64,000 nucleotides of DNA from Qipengyuania algicida (GTDB lineage: Bacteria; Pseudomonadota; Alphaproteobacteria; Sphingomonadales; Sphingomonadaceae): assembly GCF_009828025.1 (NCBI RefSeq), contig NZ_WTYA01000006.1:186001-250000 (forward strand), in the 5' to 3' direction. The translations under genes and the position numbers were made by a program. Every line of letters begins with the position of its first letter. The first letter of the stretch is position 1. The notes beneath the pieces are model-generated. The model was not told where the DNA came from, searched no databases, and saw nothing but the letters and a program-made list of their open reading frames with translations. Shown here piece by piece: positions 9,701 through 18,015 of this stretch.

Positions 9701-9936
9701 TGGTCGATTATCTGCAGTCCGGGGGTAACCTGGCGCAGATCGTAGCGCCCCGTGAGGCCATAGCTCCTGAGCTGGCTCGCTATGGTGTTGTCGGCAATAC
9801 GGTTGCGCTCGATCCACGCCCCGCCCAGCGCCGCTACCAGCACGAGCGCGATTCCGGTGGGCAACAGCACCCGCTTGCGCCGCCAGCGCCTGCGAGCCTC
9901 GGTCGGCTGCGGTTCGTATTCTTCGACCCCGGTCAT
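6721..9936 (-). CDS. ydbH: YdbH-family AsmA-like intermembrane lipid transport protein
   Basis: A large envelope protein of 1071 residues. One N-terminal membrane anchor (RRKRVLLPTGIALVLVAALG, about residues 18-38) precedes a long periplasmic region predicted to be mostly beta-strand. The C-terminal segment carries the YdbH/DUF2 (dicarboxylate-region-like) signature (GGLLTSRKPGGNVAYVGDLT, LRSLNYDKMEVEMDGPLTGE). YdbH-type proteins are thought to form a hydrophobic groove for phospholipids crossing the periplasm. I chose the ATG at 9936 (MTGVEEYEPQ), preceded by GCGGGGA; the longer frame upstream would add 41 unlikely residues. It is the first gene of ydbH-ynbE-ydbL and is divergent from the broken radC. 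The alternative label, a generic AsmA/TamB relative, is less likely given the trio. Confidence 0.87.
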   Translation of the reverse strand: MTGVEEYEPQPTEARRRWRRKRVLLPTGIALVLVAALGGAWIERNRIADNTIASQLRSYGLTGRYDLRQVTPGLQIIDHLVIGDPARPDLTVEQVQVRLRYRLGAPTIGSITLIKPRLYGVQKGGRISFGSLDKAIYRKTGKPPGFPDLDLVVKDGRALVVTDYGPLGIKLEGAGKLSNGFQGTLAIAAPQLKFRDCAAQNVSLFGAVSTKSGAPQFSGPLRMASFACAASHIAIGNSDTNLELSSDETFAAVNGQASITADDLKYADVHANGAEFGLRLAWRGDALELKHTVALHGVSMPQAKAALVTLDGSSQASTDLSRLTMHSTLEGNSLRPGAAMQRGLSDLAQTGQGTLLAPIMRKFAQGLMRESRGSALVADLTLRRSHGGTTLIVPKAEMRGRSGERLMALSRVQMSVNGSSPLQLSGNLVTDGREIPHINGRMEQLSNGHRAFRMTMQPYSAGDASLAIPTLTLARGKGGALGFVGRVSMTGALPGGSARNLSLPVDGRYVSGGRLSMWTKCIDASFDRLELATLELDRHDLRLCPEPGRAILERANGQTTIAAGTPRLDLGGKLGETPIQLASGPIGFAYPGTMTASQIAVTLGPEGTASRFDIDHVDAQLGTDLTGHFAGTEVKLNAVPFDLSDASGEWRYHDGRLTLSGAGFKLDDRQKPRRFETLVARDANLVLADNRIEAHADLRDPGTGRVVTGLAIGHNLSNGIGHADLTLAGLTFDDKLQPDTITPLAKGLVANVDGKITGSGKIAWRDGKITSSGEFSSDDLNFAAAFGPVTGASGTIHFTDLLQLTTAPDQTIHIATVNPGIEVKDGVVRFHLTDAKQLAVEGGSWPFMGGRLTLRKVDLNFGVKEERRYIFDVAALDAGVFVNYMNLGNIGATGTFDGTIPIVFDASGNGRIEGGLLTSRKPGGNVAYVGDLTYKDLSPIANFAFNALRSLNYDKMEVEMDGPLTGEIVTRVRFDGVHQGQGTKNNFITRQLAKLPLQFRINVRAPFYQLITSLKSLRDPAAVRDPRELGLVTDDGTRLKESTRGDDVKPKVAPSDIIPDKGTIQHKESEK

Positions 9937-10006
9937 CCATCCCCGCTTGCGTGCCAATCGTTGGAAAGGCAAGGCAATCGCATTCAACGCGGCAGGGGGA
10001 TTTAGG

Positions 10007-10716
10007 TTGCCGACAGCAAAATCGAGCGGGCAGGCAGTTACTGGCCTCAAACCCGGCACGGGCCACCGCGCGCGACTGAGGCAAAGATTGCTGGCGGGAG
10101 GTTCCGAAGCGCTGGCGGATTACGAGTTGCTCGAATTCCTGCTGTTCGCCGGAGTTCGCCAAGGGGACACCAAACCGACCGCCAAGGCGCTGATCGCGCG
10201 GTTCGGTTCGCTCGCTGCGGTGCTGGACGCCGATCCGGCAGCATTAATGCAGGTGAAGGGAGCGGCGAAGCGGGTGCCGCTGCACTCAAGAGCGTTTCCC
10301 ACGCTGCCCGGCGCATTGCGCGTGGCAAGGTTCAGGATCAGCCGATGCTGTCGAGTTGGCAGGCCCTGCTCGACTATCTCGCGATCGATATGGGCAACGT
10401 CAACCACGAGCGGGTGCGCGTGCTATACCTCAATGCCCAGAACCGCCTGATTCTGGACCATGCTGCCGCCGAGGGCACGGTCGACGAAGCCGCGATCCAT
10501 CCTCGCGAGGTGATCCGCAAGGCGTTCGATCTCGGTGCGACCGCGCTGATCCTCGTCCACAATCATCCGAGCGGCACCGCCGAGCCGAGCCGCGCGGATA
10601 TTGCAATCACCAATCGCATTGCCGAAGCGGGGCGACTGCTGGGCGTGACCGTGCATGACCACGTCATCGCCGCAGGATCGCACCATGTGTCGCTGCGGGC
10701 GAAGGGACTGCTCTGA
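10007..10716 (+). pseudogene. radC: radC (JAB-domain protein), interrupted by a one-base frameshift
   Basis: Two adjacent plus-strand frames together make one RadC-type protein. The first encodes the N-terminal helix-hairpin-helix region (GHRARLRQRLLAGGSEALAD, YELLEFLLFAGVRQGDTKPT, then ALMQVKGA). The second encodes the JAB/MPN metalloprotease-like domain with the signature LVHNHPSGTAEPSRAD and ends at 10716. At about 10262-10267 the sequence GGAGCGGCGAAG breaks the frame. One extra G there (GGAGCGGGCGAAG) would restore the usual KGAGEAGAAALKSV and join both halves perfectly. No ATG or GTG is obvious at the 5' end; a TTG at 10007 is one possible start. RadC's biochemical role is unsettled despite its name. 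The gene may be a true pseudogene or a sequencing/assembly error. Confidence 0.85.
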
Positions 10717-10743
10717 CGCCCCTCGCCCGCGACGTCACGCAAA

Positions 10744-13542
10744 TCAGGCCTTGGGCTTGATCCCGAAGCGCTCGAAATAGGGGCCGATCGCTCCGTAAAG
10801 CCGCTTTGCCGCTTCGATGTCGCGCTCCCCCGACACCTTTTGGCCCTGTTCGGTTGCGATCACCCCGCGCAGATAAAGACTGGTCGATTGCGACGGCGTA
10901 CTGATGAGCGCCGCCTGGAGATCGGCCAGCGCCGCATCGGTCTTGCCCAGGCGATAGTTGACCAGAGCGCGGCTATCGAGCACGCCAGACGCGTAATCCG
11001 CCGCCTTGACCGCGCGATCGCAGGTCGCGCCGGCGTCTTTCAGTCGATAGTCCCAATTGCCCATGTACCAGCATTCGGCATTGAGGACGCTTGAATCGCC
11101 GGGTCTCGCCGTTTCAGCTTCATCCAGCAGCGCCCATCCCTCATCCTTTCGTCCTGCTTCTCCAAGGATGTTTGCGCGTGCAATCAGCAGCTTGATCCGG
11201 TCATCTCCCGACAGGTCGAGGTCTGAGAGCATGGCCAGCGCCTCATCGGATTTGCCCTGCCACGACAGAATATCGGCAACCGCTTCGGCATACACGGGCG
11301 TGCCCTCAACGGCGTAGGCCTTGCGCGCGTCAGCCAGCGCACCCGCCACATCACCCATTTGCTGGCGAAGCGACGAGCGCTTGGAATAATTATCTGCGCT
11401 TGGTTCCAGTTCGATCGCCTTGTCGTAATCCGCCAGCGCAAGCTTGAGGTCCGGCCCGTCGGTATAAAGCCCCCCACGCATGACCCAGCGCCATGCCTCG
11501 GTCGGGTCCTGTGCGATGACCTCGTCATAAGCCGGTTTGAGCATGGCGATACGGCGCCGCGCATCCTCCGGCGAGCGTTCCCAGTATCGCACCGGGTTTT
11601 CGCCCGTCCGCAGCACAGGGTCGCCACCCGCCAGACGCGATGCCTTGGCCCGTTCCTGCGCAAGCTGACTGACCGGTATTTCCGTGGGAATGGTGACGGT
11701 GGAATCTTCCACTCGCAGAGTGTCGCCGGAAAGCTTGCTTTGGCGATGGACCCGCGTTCCAGCCACCACCTCGTCTACCGTGCCGAGGCCGGTAAGTTCA
11801 TATTTGGTCTTGTCGGCTGGAAGCAGATAGGTGACATCGTAGGCGATGCCAAAAGGTCCACCGACGGCATAAGGTATATCCTGCCACGCCGCGCGCGCGC
11901 GATCGGGCGCGAAATCGGAACCGGTGCTGGGCAGATTCAAAGCCAGCTTTCCGCGGCTGCGCTCGAAATCGAAATCGGAATTGAGCAGCCCCTTGGCATG
12001 GATCGTGGCGATCCCGGACTTGTCGTCGTATGAAAGGCTGGCATCATATACGAGCCCATCGCCGATCAGGTTCTTGACGTAGCTCTGCACATATTTGATA
12101 CGTCCGCGGGGATCGGTTTCCTTCACGTGCGGGCGGACGCCAGCGCCCATTTGCCCGCGAACCTCGATCGTCGCGTCATAAAGCATGGGCAGGTCGATGC
12201 CGGGACGGTAATCATAGGTGACCTTGACCGTCTGGTCCTTCGCCGTCGGCCATCTTTCGGTCATCTTGACAAGATCAGCCCCGCCATCGCGGATCGGCAA
12301 GGCATAGGCGAAGGGCGGCACCTCTGCGATTGTCGCCAGACGAGTGCCCGCGTTGGTCCCGTCGAGCCAGTAATCCTCACCTCCGATGACTGCGTGAACG
12401 ATCATGTGATCGAAATCGCCGGGCATCGGCAGCATGACCGAAACCGCATCGCCATTCTTGCTGCGAACCAGCACCGCCTCTGCCTCGATCCCCATCTGGC
12501 GCAGCATGGCGAGCAGGAGATAGGACTTCGCCTTGCAATCGCCGTAGCGATCATCCCACGTCTGTTCGGGCGATTGCGGCAGGTAGTTGCCGCCGTTCAT
12601 GCCGTTCATCAGATAGCCGGTCTGATCCTGCACCAACTGCAACGCATCGGCAGCCCGCGCCAGCGGATCGCTGCTGTGCTGCTCGATCAGGGTGACTTGC
12701 TTGGCGAGCGCACTGCCCGGTGCGATCGTTCCCTCGGTACGAAAATGGGGCGCCATCGCCCGGGACACGTCCTTCCAATCGGTGAAGCTGGTCGCCTGGA
12801 TCAATGGCGGAAGGGTGAAGCGCGCCGGGGCATTCTTGGGCTGATCTTCTCGCTTGGGGATTGGCAAGGGAATGTCGATGATCTTGTAGCCATCGGCATC
12901 GACCAGAGGTGGCGCATCGAAATTCGGCCCGGTACGCCACTGCATCTTGGCGTCCTTCGGCCAGGAAATCCTGATTCGACCGAAACCGACCTTGGCCGGC
13001 TTGGGAATCAGGACATTGGCGAATTGCATCTCGTCACCCAGCGCCTGATCGCGCTTGGTGATCGTCTGGCTGAACCTCAGGACATCGCCCACTTTCAGCC
13101 CCGGCACCGCCAGCGACGCCGTGAGCGAGCCATCGAGGCTGCGCTTTTCCAGCTCCTTCTCCCGCCGCAGAACGTCAAAGCGGGTGCCTTGCGCCAGCAA
13201 ATCGATGATCTGGCCATGGCGATATATCTCGAGCCGGTGAACGATAAGGTCGCCCTTGTCCGGCAGCCAGCTCAATTGCAGCGAGCCAAGCTTGGTCAGC
13301 GCTTCGGGGTTTTCGATCTTGTAGGCGATATCGCTGTAATTGCTGACCACCCCGCCTTCCATGCGGACCTGCTCGTCGAACACCACCAACGGCTCGTGCG
13401 AGGCGACCGCCTTGTCGAAATCGACCGGTGCAACCCATTTTTCGACTGGCTGATAAAGCACCTTGTCGCCTGCCTGCGCCGCAGATGGACACACAAGCGC
13501 AATGGCCGCCAGACCGGCGCCGAAAAGCAATTCAGATTTCAA
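10744..13542 (-). CDS. Secreted DUF3857/transglutaminase-like protein with C-terminal TPR repeats
   Basis: An exported protein of 932 residues. The signal peptide (LLFGAGLAAIALVCPSAAQA) is followed by a DUF3857 beta-rich domain (about residues 40-240). Next is a transglutaminase-like domain with a Cys in DDRYGDCKAKSYLLL, a His in FDHMIVHAVIGG and an Asp in DYWLDGTNAG, so the catalytic triad looks intact. The last 250 residues hold TPR repeats (for example LALADYDKAIELEPSADNYS and AGALADARKAYAVEG). The role is unknown; the arrangement suggests a periplasmic peptide- or protein-modifying enzyme. I chose the TTG at 13542 because GGGGGA stands 7 bases upstream and it opens directly onto the signal peptide. 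The gene is convergent with radC and divergent from purB. Confidence 0.85.
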   Translation of the reverse strand: MKSELLFGAGLAAIALVCPSAAQAGDKVLYQPVEKWVAPVDFDKAVASHEPLVVFDEQVRMEGGVVSNYSDIAYKIENPEALTKLGSLQLSWLPDKGDLIVHRLEIYRHGQIIDLLAQGTRFDVLRREKELEKRSLDGSLTASLAVPGLKVGDVLRFSQTITKRDQALGDEMQFANVLIPKPAKVGFGRIRISWPKDAKMQWRTGPNFDAPPLVDADGYKIIDIPLPIPKREDQPKNAPARFTLPPLIQATSFTDWKDVSRAMAPHFRTEGTIAPGSALAKQVTLIEQHSSDPLARAADALQLVQDQTGYLMNGMNGGNYLPQSPEQTWDDRYGDCKAKSYLLLAMLRQMGIEAEAVLVRSKNGDAVSVMLPMPGDFDHMIVHAVIGGEDYWLDGTNAGTRLATIAEVPPFAYALPIRDGGADLVKMTERWPTAKDQTVKVTYDYRPGIDLPMLYDATIEVRGQMGAGVRPHVKETDPRGRIKYVQSYVKNLIGDGLVYDASLSYDDKSGIATIHAKGLLNSDFDFERSRGKLALNLPSTGSDFAPDRARAAWQDIPYAVGGPFGIAYDVTYLLPADKTKYELTGLGTVDEVVAGTRVHRQSKLSGDTLRVEDSTVTIPTEIPVSQLAQERAKASRLAGGDPVLRTGENPVRYWERSPEDARRRIAMLKPAYDEVIAQDPTEAWRWVMRGGLYTDGPDLKLALADYDKAIELEPSADNYSKRSSLRQQMGDVAGALADARKAYAVEGTPVYAEAVADILSWQGKSDEALAMLSDLDLSGDDRIKLLIARANILGEAGRKDEGWALLDEAETARPGDSSVLNAECWYMGNWDYRLKDAGATCDRAVKAADYASGVLDSRALVNYRLGKTDAALADLQAALISTPSQSTSLYLRGVIATEQGQKVSGERDIEAAKRLYGAIGPYFERFGIKPKA

Positions 13543-13680
13543 GAGATTTCCCCCGACCGCATTTGCCCCACAACCTACCGTTGTGCGTCGGCTTTGCAAG
13601 CGCACTTGGGCAGTGGCCTTGCCAATTCTTCCCGCGCCGCTTAGCCGCGCTGCAACCATCTCTTCCCATCGGAGTATTCA

Positions 13681-15003
13681 ATGGTCCCGCGCTATGCCCG
13701 TCCTGCAATGACAGCCCTGTGGGAGCCGGAAGCGAAATTCCGCATCTGGTTCGAAATCGAGGCCCACGCGACACAGAAGCTGGCGGATCTGGGCGTAGTG
13801 CCGCAAAGCGCACCCAAGGCTTTGTGGGACTGGTGGGCGACGAATCCCAAGATCGATGTTGCCGCGATCGACGCAATCGAAGCGGTCACCAAGCACGACG
13901 TAATCGCCTTCCTTACATGGGTTGCCGAACAGGTCGGCGAGCAGGCGCGCTTCATGCACCAGGGCATGACCAGCTCCGACGTGCTCGACACGACACTGGC
14001 CGTGCAACTTGTACGAGCGAGCGACATGCTGCTCGAAGACCTCGACGGCCTGCTGGCGGCGTTGAAGACTCGTGCTGTGGAGCACAAGCATACGCCCACC
14101 ATCGGTCGCAGCCATGGCATCCACGCCGAGCCGGTGACGTTCGGGCTGAAGCTGGCGCAGGCCTATGCCGAATTCGACCGCTGTCGTACGCGGCTGGTGG
14201 CCGCGCGCGCCGAAATCGCAACTTGCGCGATTTCGGGCGCGGTGGGCACTTTTGCCAATATCGACCCCGAGGTCGAAGCCTATGTCGCCGAGAAATTGGG
14301 CCTGACACCCGATCCAGTCTCCACGCAGGTCATCCCACGCGATCGGCACGCGATGTATTTTGCAACGCTGGCAGTGATAGCCGGGTCGATCGAGCGCCTC
14401 GCGGTAGAAATCCGCCATCTCCAGCGCACCGAGGTGCTCGAGGCAGAGGAATATTTCTCGCCCGGGCAGAAGGGCTCAAGCGCCATGCCGCACAAACGCA
14501 ACCCCGTGCTCACCGAAAACCTCACCGGACAGGCGCGCATGATCCGCGCCTATGCCCTGCCTGCGCTCGAGAATGTCGCGCTGTGGCACGAGCGCGATAT
14601 CAGCCATTCCTCGGTCGAACGCTTTATCGGACCGGATGCCACGATCACACTCGACTTCGCACTCGCGCGGCTGACCGGCGTGGTCGAAAAGCTGCTTGTC
14701 TATCCGGAACGGATGCTGGCGAATATGGATCGCATGGGCGGGCTGGTGCATTCGCAACGCGTGCTGCTCGCATTGACGCAGGCTGGCGTGAGCCGCGAGG
14801 ATGCCTACCGGCTCGTGCAGCGCAACGCGATGAAGGTCTGGGATTCGGACGGCAAGCTGCAATTGCTCGATCTGCTCAAGGCCGATCCCGAGGTTACCGC
14901 CGCTCTGTCGGAAAGCGAGATCGAGGCCAAGTTCGATCTCGATTATCATTACAAGCACGTCGATACGATCTTCGCCCGCGTGTTCGGGCAGGATGCCGCT
15001 TAG
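13681..15003 (+). CDS. purB: Adenylosuccinate lyase
   Basis: Splits SAICAR to AICAR and adenylosuccinate to AMP, both with release of fumarate, in purine synthesis. The 440-residue protein carries the fumarase/aspartase signature GSSAMPHKRNP. Other family motifs are HQGMTSSDVLDT (substrate binding) and the active-site region GRSHGIHAEP. The N-terminus MVPRYARPAMTALW is the usual bacterial PurB start. A GGAG stands about 7 bases before the ATG. It is the first gene of the plus-strand biosynthetic run that continues with lapA and pyrF. Confidence 0.97.
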   Translation: MVPRYARPAMTALWEPEAKFRIWFEIEAHATQKLADLGVVPQSAPKALWDWWATNPKIDVAAIDAIEAVTKHDVIAFLTWVAEQVGEQARFMHQGMTSSDVLDTTLAVQLVRASDMLLEDLDGLLAALKTRAVEHKHTPTIGRSHGIHAEPVTFGLKLAQAYAEFDRCRTRLVAARAEIATCAISGAVGTFANIDPEVEAYVAEKLGLTPDPVSTQVIPRDRHAMYFATLAVIAGSIERLAVEIRHLQRTEVLEAEEYFSPGQKGSSAMPHKRNPVLTENLTGQARMIRAYALPALENVALWHERDISHSSVERFIGPDATITLDFALARLTGVVEKLLVYPERMLANMDRMGGLVHSQRVLLALTQAGVSREDAYRLVQRNAMKVWDSDGKLQLLDLLKADPEVTAALSESEIEAKFDLDYHYKHVDTIFARVFGQDAA

Positions 15004-15087
15004 CGCACTGGACGCGGAACGCGGCCACGCCTAGCGTCGCGTCGCAATCTGGAGAGATCGGTAAGATCGAGGGAAAGGACCGTATCG

Positions 15088-15408
15088 ATGCAATTTGTAA
15101 GAATGCTCTTCTGGGTGCTGGTGCTTGCGGCGCTGATCATTTTTACCGCGTTCAACTGGACCTCGGTCGAAGTGCGAATCTGGACCAATCTGGTGCTCGA
15201 AACCAAGGTTCCCGCGCTTGTCATCATCGCTTTCCTGCTCGGGCTTGTGCCGACTTGGCTGCTCCATCGGGGCACCCGCTGGCGGCTCAAGCGCCGCATT
15301 TCGGCGCTGGAAACGGCGGCGCGTACCAATGCCGCCAATGCCGCCACGAACACGCCTCCCCCGCCCGTCGAAACGATCCGCGCGGAAGACAAGCCCAACT
15401 TCAACTGA
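15088..15408 (+). CDS. LapA-domain inner-membrane protein
   Basis: A 106-residue protein of the lipopolysaccharide assembly protein A (LapA, DUF1049) domain family. Two membrane helices are visible: FWVLVLAALIIFTAFNW and ALVIIAFLLGLVPTWLLH. They are followed by a basic, alpha-helical cytoplasmic tail (RWRLKRRISALETAARTNAA). In E. coli LapA helps control LpxC turnover together with LapB. No lapB is adjacent here, so that role is only an inference. The gene precedes pyrF by 13 bases and the two are probably cotranscribed. Family membership rests on the two-helix pattern and FNW motif. Confidence 0.82.
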   Translation: MQFVRMLFWVLVLAALIIFTAFNWTSVEVRIWTNLVLETKVPALVIIAFLLGLVPTWLLHRGTRWRLKRRISALETAARTNAANAATNTPPPPVETIRAEDKPNFN

Positions 15409-15421
15409 TGATGAGCCGCCC

Positions 15422-16096
15422 ATGAGCAATCCTGTCTATCTCGCCCTCGATCTCCCCCAGCTGCGCGACGCGCAAGAGCTTGCCGGGAAGGTCAAGGCGC
15501 ATATTGGCGGTATCAAGCTGGGGCTGGAGTTCTTCTGCGCCCATGGTGCGCATGGCATCCATACGATGGCGAGCGTCGGCCTGCCGATCTTCCTCGACTT
15601 GAAACTGCACGACATTCCTAACACCGTCGCCCGCGCGATGCAGGCGATCCATGTGCTCGAACCGGCCATCGTCACGGTTCATGCCAGCGGCGGGCGCGCG
15701 ATGATGGAAGATGCCAAGGCAGCGGCGGGCGAACACACCCGTGTGGTCGGCGTCACGACACTCACCAGCCTCGACGACCGCGATCTTGAACGCACAGGCG
15801 TGAGCGGGAGCACTCACGATCAGGTGCTGCGCCTGGCGGAACTGGCTCAGGCCGCCGGGCTCGACGGGATCGTATGCTCGGGGCAGGAGGTGAAGTCCGT
15901 TCACGATCAATGGCATGACGGGTTCTTCGTGGTGCCCGGCCTCCGGCCTGCCGGTACTGCCAGCGGGGACCAGAAGCGCGTGGTCACGCCGCGTCAGGCG
16001 CGCGACGACGGGGCCAGCGTGCTGGTGATCGGACGGCCGATCAGCCGCGCCGAAAACCCGCTCGCAGCAGCGCTCGAGATCGAATCAACGCTCTAG
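15422..16096 (+). CDS. pyrF: Orotidine 5'-phosphate decarboxylase
   Basis: Decarboxylates OMP to UMP, the last step of de novo pyrimidine synthesis. The 224-residue TIM-barrel protein shows ALDLP at the first strand and the catalytic Lys-Asp array in FLDLKLHDIPNTVARAM. The phosphate-binding region VTPRQARDDGASVLVIGRPI is near the C-terminus. The start is the ATG at 15422 (MSNPVYLALDL); the frame is open much further upstream but overlaps lapA and encodes nothing recognisable. The gene lies between lapA and a GNAT gene whose start is 8 bases after the pyrF stop. Confidence 0.96.
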   Translation: MSNPVYLALDLPQLRDAQELAGKVKAHIGGIKLGLEFFCAHGAHGIHTMASVGLPIFLDLKLHDIPNTVARAMQAIHVLEPAIVTVHASGGRAMMEDAKAAAGEHTRVVGVTTLTSLDDRDLERTGVSGSTHDQVLRLAELAQAAGLDGIVCSGQEVKSVHDQWHDGFFVVPGLRPAGTASGDQKRVVTPRQARDDGASVLVIGRPISRAENPLAAALEIESTL

Positions 16097-16104
16097 GGGC
16101 TGTC

Positions 16105-16611
16105 ATGAGCCTGGAGTTCCGGCCTGCCCGCGCGGACGATCTGATCCTCCTCCACCCGCTGATCGAGCGTGCCTATCGCGGAGACACCGCGCGGCAGGGC
16201 TGGACGCACGAAGCCGACCTGCTGAGCGATTCGCGTACAGATCGCGCCACGCTCGAGGCGATCCTCCGCGATCCTGCGCAAGTGTTGCTGATGGCGCTTG
16301 AAAATGAAGCGCCGGTCGGCTGCGTCAACATTGCCGACCGGGGCGACCGCCTCGCCTATCTCGGTTTACTGTGCATCGAGCCGCTGCGACAGGCCGAGGG
16401 GTTCGGGCGCCAGCTTATCGCAGCCGGAGAGGATCACGCACGCAACGTCTTCGGCTGCACGACGATCGAAATGACCGTGATCGAACAGCGCCGCGAACTG
16501 ATCGCCTATTACCAGCGGCGTGGCTGGCAGATCACTGGCGAGCGGCGCGACTTTCCGATTTCCCTCGATCCGCCCTATTTCATGACGGTGCTGGCCAAAC
16601 CGCTCGGCTAG
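16105..16611 (+). CDS. GNAT-family N-acetyltransferase
   Basis: A 168-residue acetyltransferase of unknown substrate. The GNAT acetyl-CoA-binding region is seen in YLGLLCIEPLRQAEGFGRQL, where the usual Q/RxxGxG/A turn is QAEGFG, and the C-terminal element in RRELIAYYQRRGWQ. It starts 8 bases after pyrF and ends 16 bases before trpF, inside an otherwise biosynthetic run. No recognition motif ties it to pyrimidine or tryptophan metabolism. Confidence 0.82.
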   Translation: MSLEFRPARADDLILLHPLIERAYRGDTARQGWTHEADLLSDSRTDRATLEAILRDPAQVLLMALENEAPVGCVNIADRGDRLAYLGLLCIEPLRQAEGFGRQLIAAGEDHARNVFGCTTIEMTVIEQRRELIAYYQRRGWQITGERRDFPISLDPPYFMTVLAKPLG

Positions 16612-16627
16612 CCTCTATGGGATCGCC

Positions 16628-17263
16628 ATGCCTGACCAGCTGATCAAGATATGCGGGCTTTCGACGCCCGAAACCATCAACGCCGCCGTTGAAGCAGGGG
16701 CGAGCCATATCGGCTTTATCCATTTCGAGAAGAGCCCGCGCCACCTTTCGCTGGACGACGCCGCGCGGCTGCGGCGTCATATTCCCAGCGGCGTCAAGCT
16801 GGTGCTGGTGACCGTCGCGATGCAGCCCGAACCGCTCGAACGCGCGATCAACGCGATCAAGCCCGATGTGCTGCAATTCCATGGCGGGGAAACCGCGCAG
16901 TGGATCAAGCTGGTCAAACAGATGATCGGCATCGAATGCTGGAAAAGCTTCGGACTGCGCGACAAGGACACTTTCGTCGAAGCGAAGACCTTCGATGGCA
17001 TCGCCGACAGGCTGCTGTTCGACGCACCTGCGCATGAACTGCCCGGTGGCAATGGCCTGGCATTTCAATGGGATCTGCTCGACAGTTGGGAACCCTTCAT
17101 GCCCTGGGCACTGGCCGGTGGACTGAACCCCGACAATGTGGCCGAAGCGATTCAGCGCACCGGAGCGCCGCTGGTTGATGCATCATCCGGCCTCGAAACT
17201 GAGCCGGGCGTCAAAAGCATCGAGAAGATCGAGGCATTCTGCAAAGCTGCGTTGGCGGCATAG
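16628..17263 (+). CDS. trpF: Phosphoribosylanthranilate isomerase
   Basis: Converts phosphoribosylanthranilate to CdRP in tryptophan synthesis. The 211-residue TIM barrel starts with KICGLSTPETINAAVEAGAS, which carries the general-base Cys (ICG). It shows LQFHGGETAQW in the middle, a catalytic Asp in LLFDA, and the phosphate-binding loop ALAGGLNPDNVAEA with SSGLETEPGVKS near the end. It is upstream of trpB-trpA but separated from them by a minus-strand gene, so the trp genes need at least two promoters here. Confidence 0.96.
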   Translation: MPDQLIKICGLSTPETINAAVEAGASHIGFIHFEKSPRHLSLDDAARLRRHIPSGVKLVLVTVAMQPEPLERAINAIKPDVLQFHGGETAQWIKLVKQMIGIECWKSFGLRDKDTFVEAKTFDGIADRLLFDAPAHELPGGNGLAFQWDLLDSWEPFMPWALAGGLNPDNVAEAIQRTGAPLVDASSGLETEPGVKSIEKIEAFCKAALAA

Positions 17264-17294
17264 AAAAAGGGCGGCCTCCAACGGAAGCCGCCCC
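17264..17294 (-). terminator. Intrinsic terminator of the beta-barrel gene
   Basis: GGGCGGCCTCC (17269-17279) pairs with GGAAGCCGCCC (17283-17293) around an AAC loop with one mismatch. On the minus strand the stem is followed by TTTTT, so it ends transcripts of the gene at 17312-17767. On the plus strand it has no U-tract and should stop trpF transcripts only weakly. Confidence 0.8.
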
Positions 17295-17311
17295 GATATT
17301 CTGAGATTGGA

Positions 17312-17767
17312 TCAGAAGTGGATGCCGACGCCAACGGTTGCGGCATTGGTATCGATCGCACCATCATTGTTGAAAAAGTGCTTGTACTCGACGCGCCCGT
17401 AAATCGGGCCATAGCTCTTCTCGACGCCCGCGCCGATGTCGGTCCCATCGGGACCCTGGCCATAGTTGTAGCCGCCGGTGGCATAGACCTTGAAGCCGGG
17501 CGACACCTGCGTACCAATGCGAGCGGAAGTGCCCCAACGCGCATCGGAATCGCTGATCAGAACCTTGTCGATCGATTGTTCGACGCCGATGAAAACCGGA
17601 CCCTTGTTCCAGTCGTAACCGACCGATCCGCCAGCCAGCGCCTTGCTCGGCAGACCATCGCTCCAGCCAAGGCCGGTGTGAATGTCGATATGGCCTTCAC
17701 CCGCCCATGCTGGGGCAGAACCCAGAAGCGCAATCGCGGCGGCGGTGGCGGCAAATGCTACACGCAT
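17312..17767 (-). CDS. Small outer-membrane beta-barrel-like protein
   Basis: An exported protein of 151 residues. A clear signal peptide (MRVAFAATAAAIALLGSAPA|WAGEG) is followed by alternating hydrophobic and polar strands rich in Gly, Tyr and aromatics (GGSVGYDWNKGPVFIGVEQS, FKVYATGGYNYGQG, YGPIYGRVEYKHFF). It ends in a C-terminal phenylalanine (GVGIHF), typical of outer-membrane barrels recognised by BamA. It resembles the opacity/OmpW-like eight-stranded class, but no closer family is recognised. It lies on the opposite strand between trpF and trpB, with its own terminator. Confidence 0.78.
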   Translation of the reverse strand: MRVAFAATAAAIALLGSAPAWAGEGHIDIHTGLGWSDGLPSKALAGGSVGYDWNKGPVFIGVEQSIDKVLISDSDARWGTSARIGTQVSPGFKVYATGGYNYGQGPDGTDIGAGVEKSYGPIYGRVEYKHFFNNDGAIDTNAATVGVGIHF

Positions 17768-18015
17768 AATTTATTCCTTTAACAATAGTATGTTACCGAT
17801 CTTTCGGTCGCGTCGAGCTAGGTCTTCCTTTCTGTCGATGCGCTGAACGAGGGCGGGTGGCGTGACACCACTTCGATTGATTTCTAGAACGAAAACAATG
17901 CCTCAGTACCTCGCATGACATTGTCGCAAGCGGTCGTGATCAAATTTCATACCGCTCGTGCCAACCCCGGAAACACTGGACACTTCCAAGTGCCAATGCC
18001 AATCGCTTTGCCAAG

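Noticed and set aside
12127..13644. A 505-codon plus-strand frame antisense to the DUF3857 gene
   Set aside because: The minus strand has signal peptide, transglutaminase triad and TPR repeats; the plus frame has none.
13428..15425. A 665-codon plus-strand open frame overlapping purB
   Set aside because: It runs in another frame through purB and lapA, has no family motifs and is Arg/Gly-rich, as expected of a GC-rich shadow frame.
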